This document shows positions 5,760 through 5,993 of a stretch of 5,993 nt of DNA, piece by piece. The notes beneath the pieces are model-generated. The model was not told the origin of the DNA, searched no databases, and saw nothing but the letters and a program-made list of their open reading frames with translations. Numbering within the stretch: position 1 is the stretch's first letter; the number at the start of each line of letters is the position of its first letter. This DNA comes from an uncultured cyanobacterium. Its GTDB lineage: Bacteria > Cyanobacteriota > Vampirovibrionia > Gastranaerophilales > Gastranaerophilaceae. A program made the position numbers and the translations under genes. The DNA lies in contig CAMTNN010000100.1 of assembly GCA_947073895.1 (NCBI GenBank), forward strand, positions 1-5,993. Reading direction: 5' to 3'.

Positions 5760-5993
5760 ATCTTTGATAACATTTTCTTGAGCTGTAATCTCTTCAATTC
5801 TTGCATTTGTCTGTTCAACAAGTTCTTTAGGAGCGTTAGCAACGAATTTCTCGTTTTTCATTCTGCCTTGAAGAGAATTTTTTTCATTTGTTAATTTTTC
5901 AAGTTTCTTTTCTTGTCTCTTGATTTCAGCATCCAAATCAATCAAATCTGCAAGAGGTACAATTAATTTAGAAGCAGAAACAACTGCTGTAGC
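5739..5993 (-). CDS. valS: Valyl-tRNA synthetase, C-terminal arm only (5' end outside window)
   Basis: The 84 visible residues are the C-terminal end of ValRS, the cytosolic enzyme that charges tRNA-Val with valine. The frame is open from base 5993 to the TAA at 5741-5739. The sequence begins ATAVVSASKLIVPLADLIDL, matching the family's (Y/L)-x-PL-x-(G/D)-LIDL segment. It continues with a heptad-rich, highly charged helix pair (DAEIKRQEKKLEKL, then NEKFVANAPKELVEQ, then a second helix to the end). This antiparallel coiled coil is the arm that contacts the tRNA elbow. The NEKFVANAP turn is a hallmark of ValRS. A TTG at 5945 could be mistaken for a start codon but is an internal Leu in LIDLD. 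The aminoacylation and editing domains lie outside the window. The gene is closed by a strong terminator 7 nt after the stop, which separates it from the downstream cluster. Confidence 0.93.
   Translation of the reverse strand, partial: ATAVVSASKLIVPLADLIDLDAEIKRQEKKLEKLTNEKNSLQGRMKNEKFVANAPKELVEQTNARIEEITAQENVIKDLIESLK

Overview
The window looks like chromosomal DNA from an AT-rich bacterium, roughly one-third G+C by eye, with almost every base inside a gene. Several features point to a low-GC, non-photosynthetic relative of Cyanobacteria (the Melainabacteria/Vampirovibrionia/Gastranaerophilales type). The RecF sequence has cyanobacterial-looking signatures (RRDWLDRAISQ and LLLDDVLAELD followed by RQN), there is a DUF4013-like membrane protein, and a putative lipoprotein suggests a cell envelope that uses lipoproteins. 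This lineage call is an inference from protein resemblance, not a computed phylogeny. I see no phage, IS element, CRISPR array, tRNA or rRNA.

Layout. The left end (1-1049, plus strand) carries nearly all of recF; only about its first ten codons lie outside the window. Everything else is on the minus strand and is transcribed right to left. The right edge (5739-5993) holds the C-terminal coiled-coil arm of valyl-tRNA synthetase, followed by a clear 12-bp stem terminator (about 5697-5731). After it come five closely packed genes: a six-helix DUF4013-like membrane protein (5677-4925), an exported calcineurin-type metallophosphoesterase (4914-3928), a cytosolic metallo-beta-lactamase-fold hydrolase (3924-2983), a small TPR protein that is probably a lipoprotein (2986-2429), and a MEMO1-AMMECR1 fusion protein (2392-1028). 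The gaps between them are 10, 3, -4 and 36 nt, which is typical of one operon. The last gene converges on recF and overlaps it tail to tail by 22 bp.

How the genes fit together. recF (DNA repair) and valS (translation) are housekeeping genes that frame the cluster. The middle cluster combines two unrelated metal-dependent phosphodiesterase folds, an envelope TPR protein, a polytopic membrane protein and the MEMO/AMMECR1 protein of the poorly understood AmmeMemoRadiSam system. The substrates of these proteins cannot be read from the sequence, and a shared pathway is only suggested by operon structure. The points most worth a second look are the MEMO-AMMECR1 fusion without its radical SAM partner nearby, the pairing of two phosphodiesterase families apparently acting on opposite sides of the inner membrane, the terminator with a possible promoter whose start site would lie inside the stem, and the overlapping ends of recF and the fusion gene.
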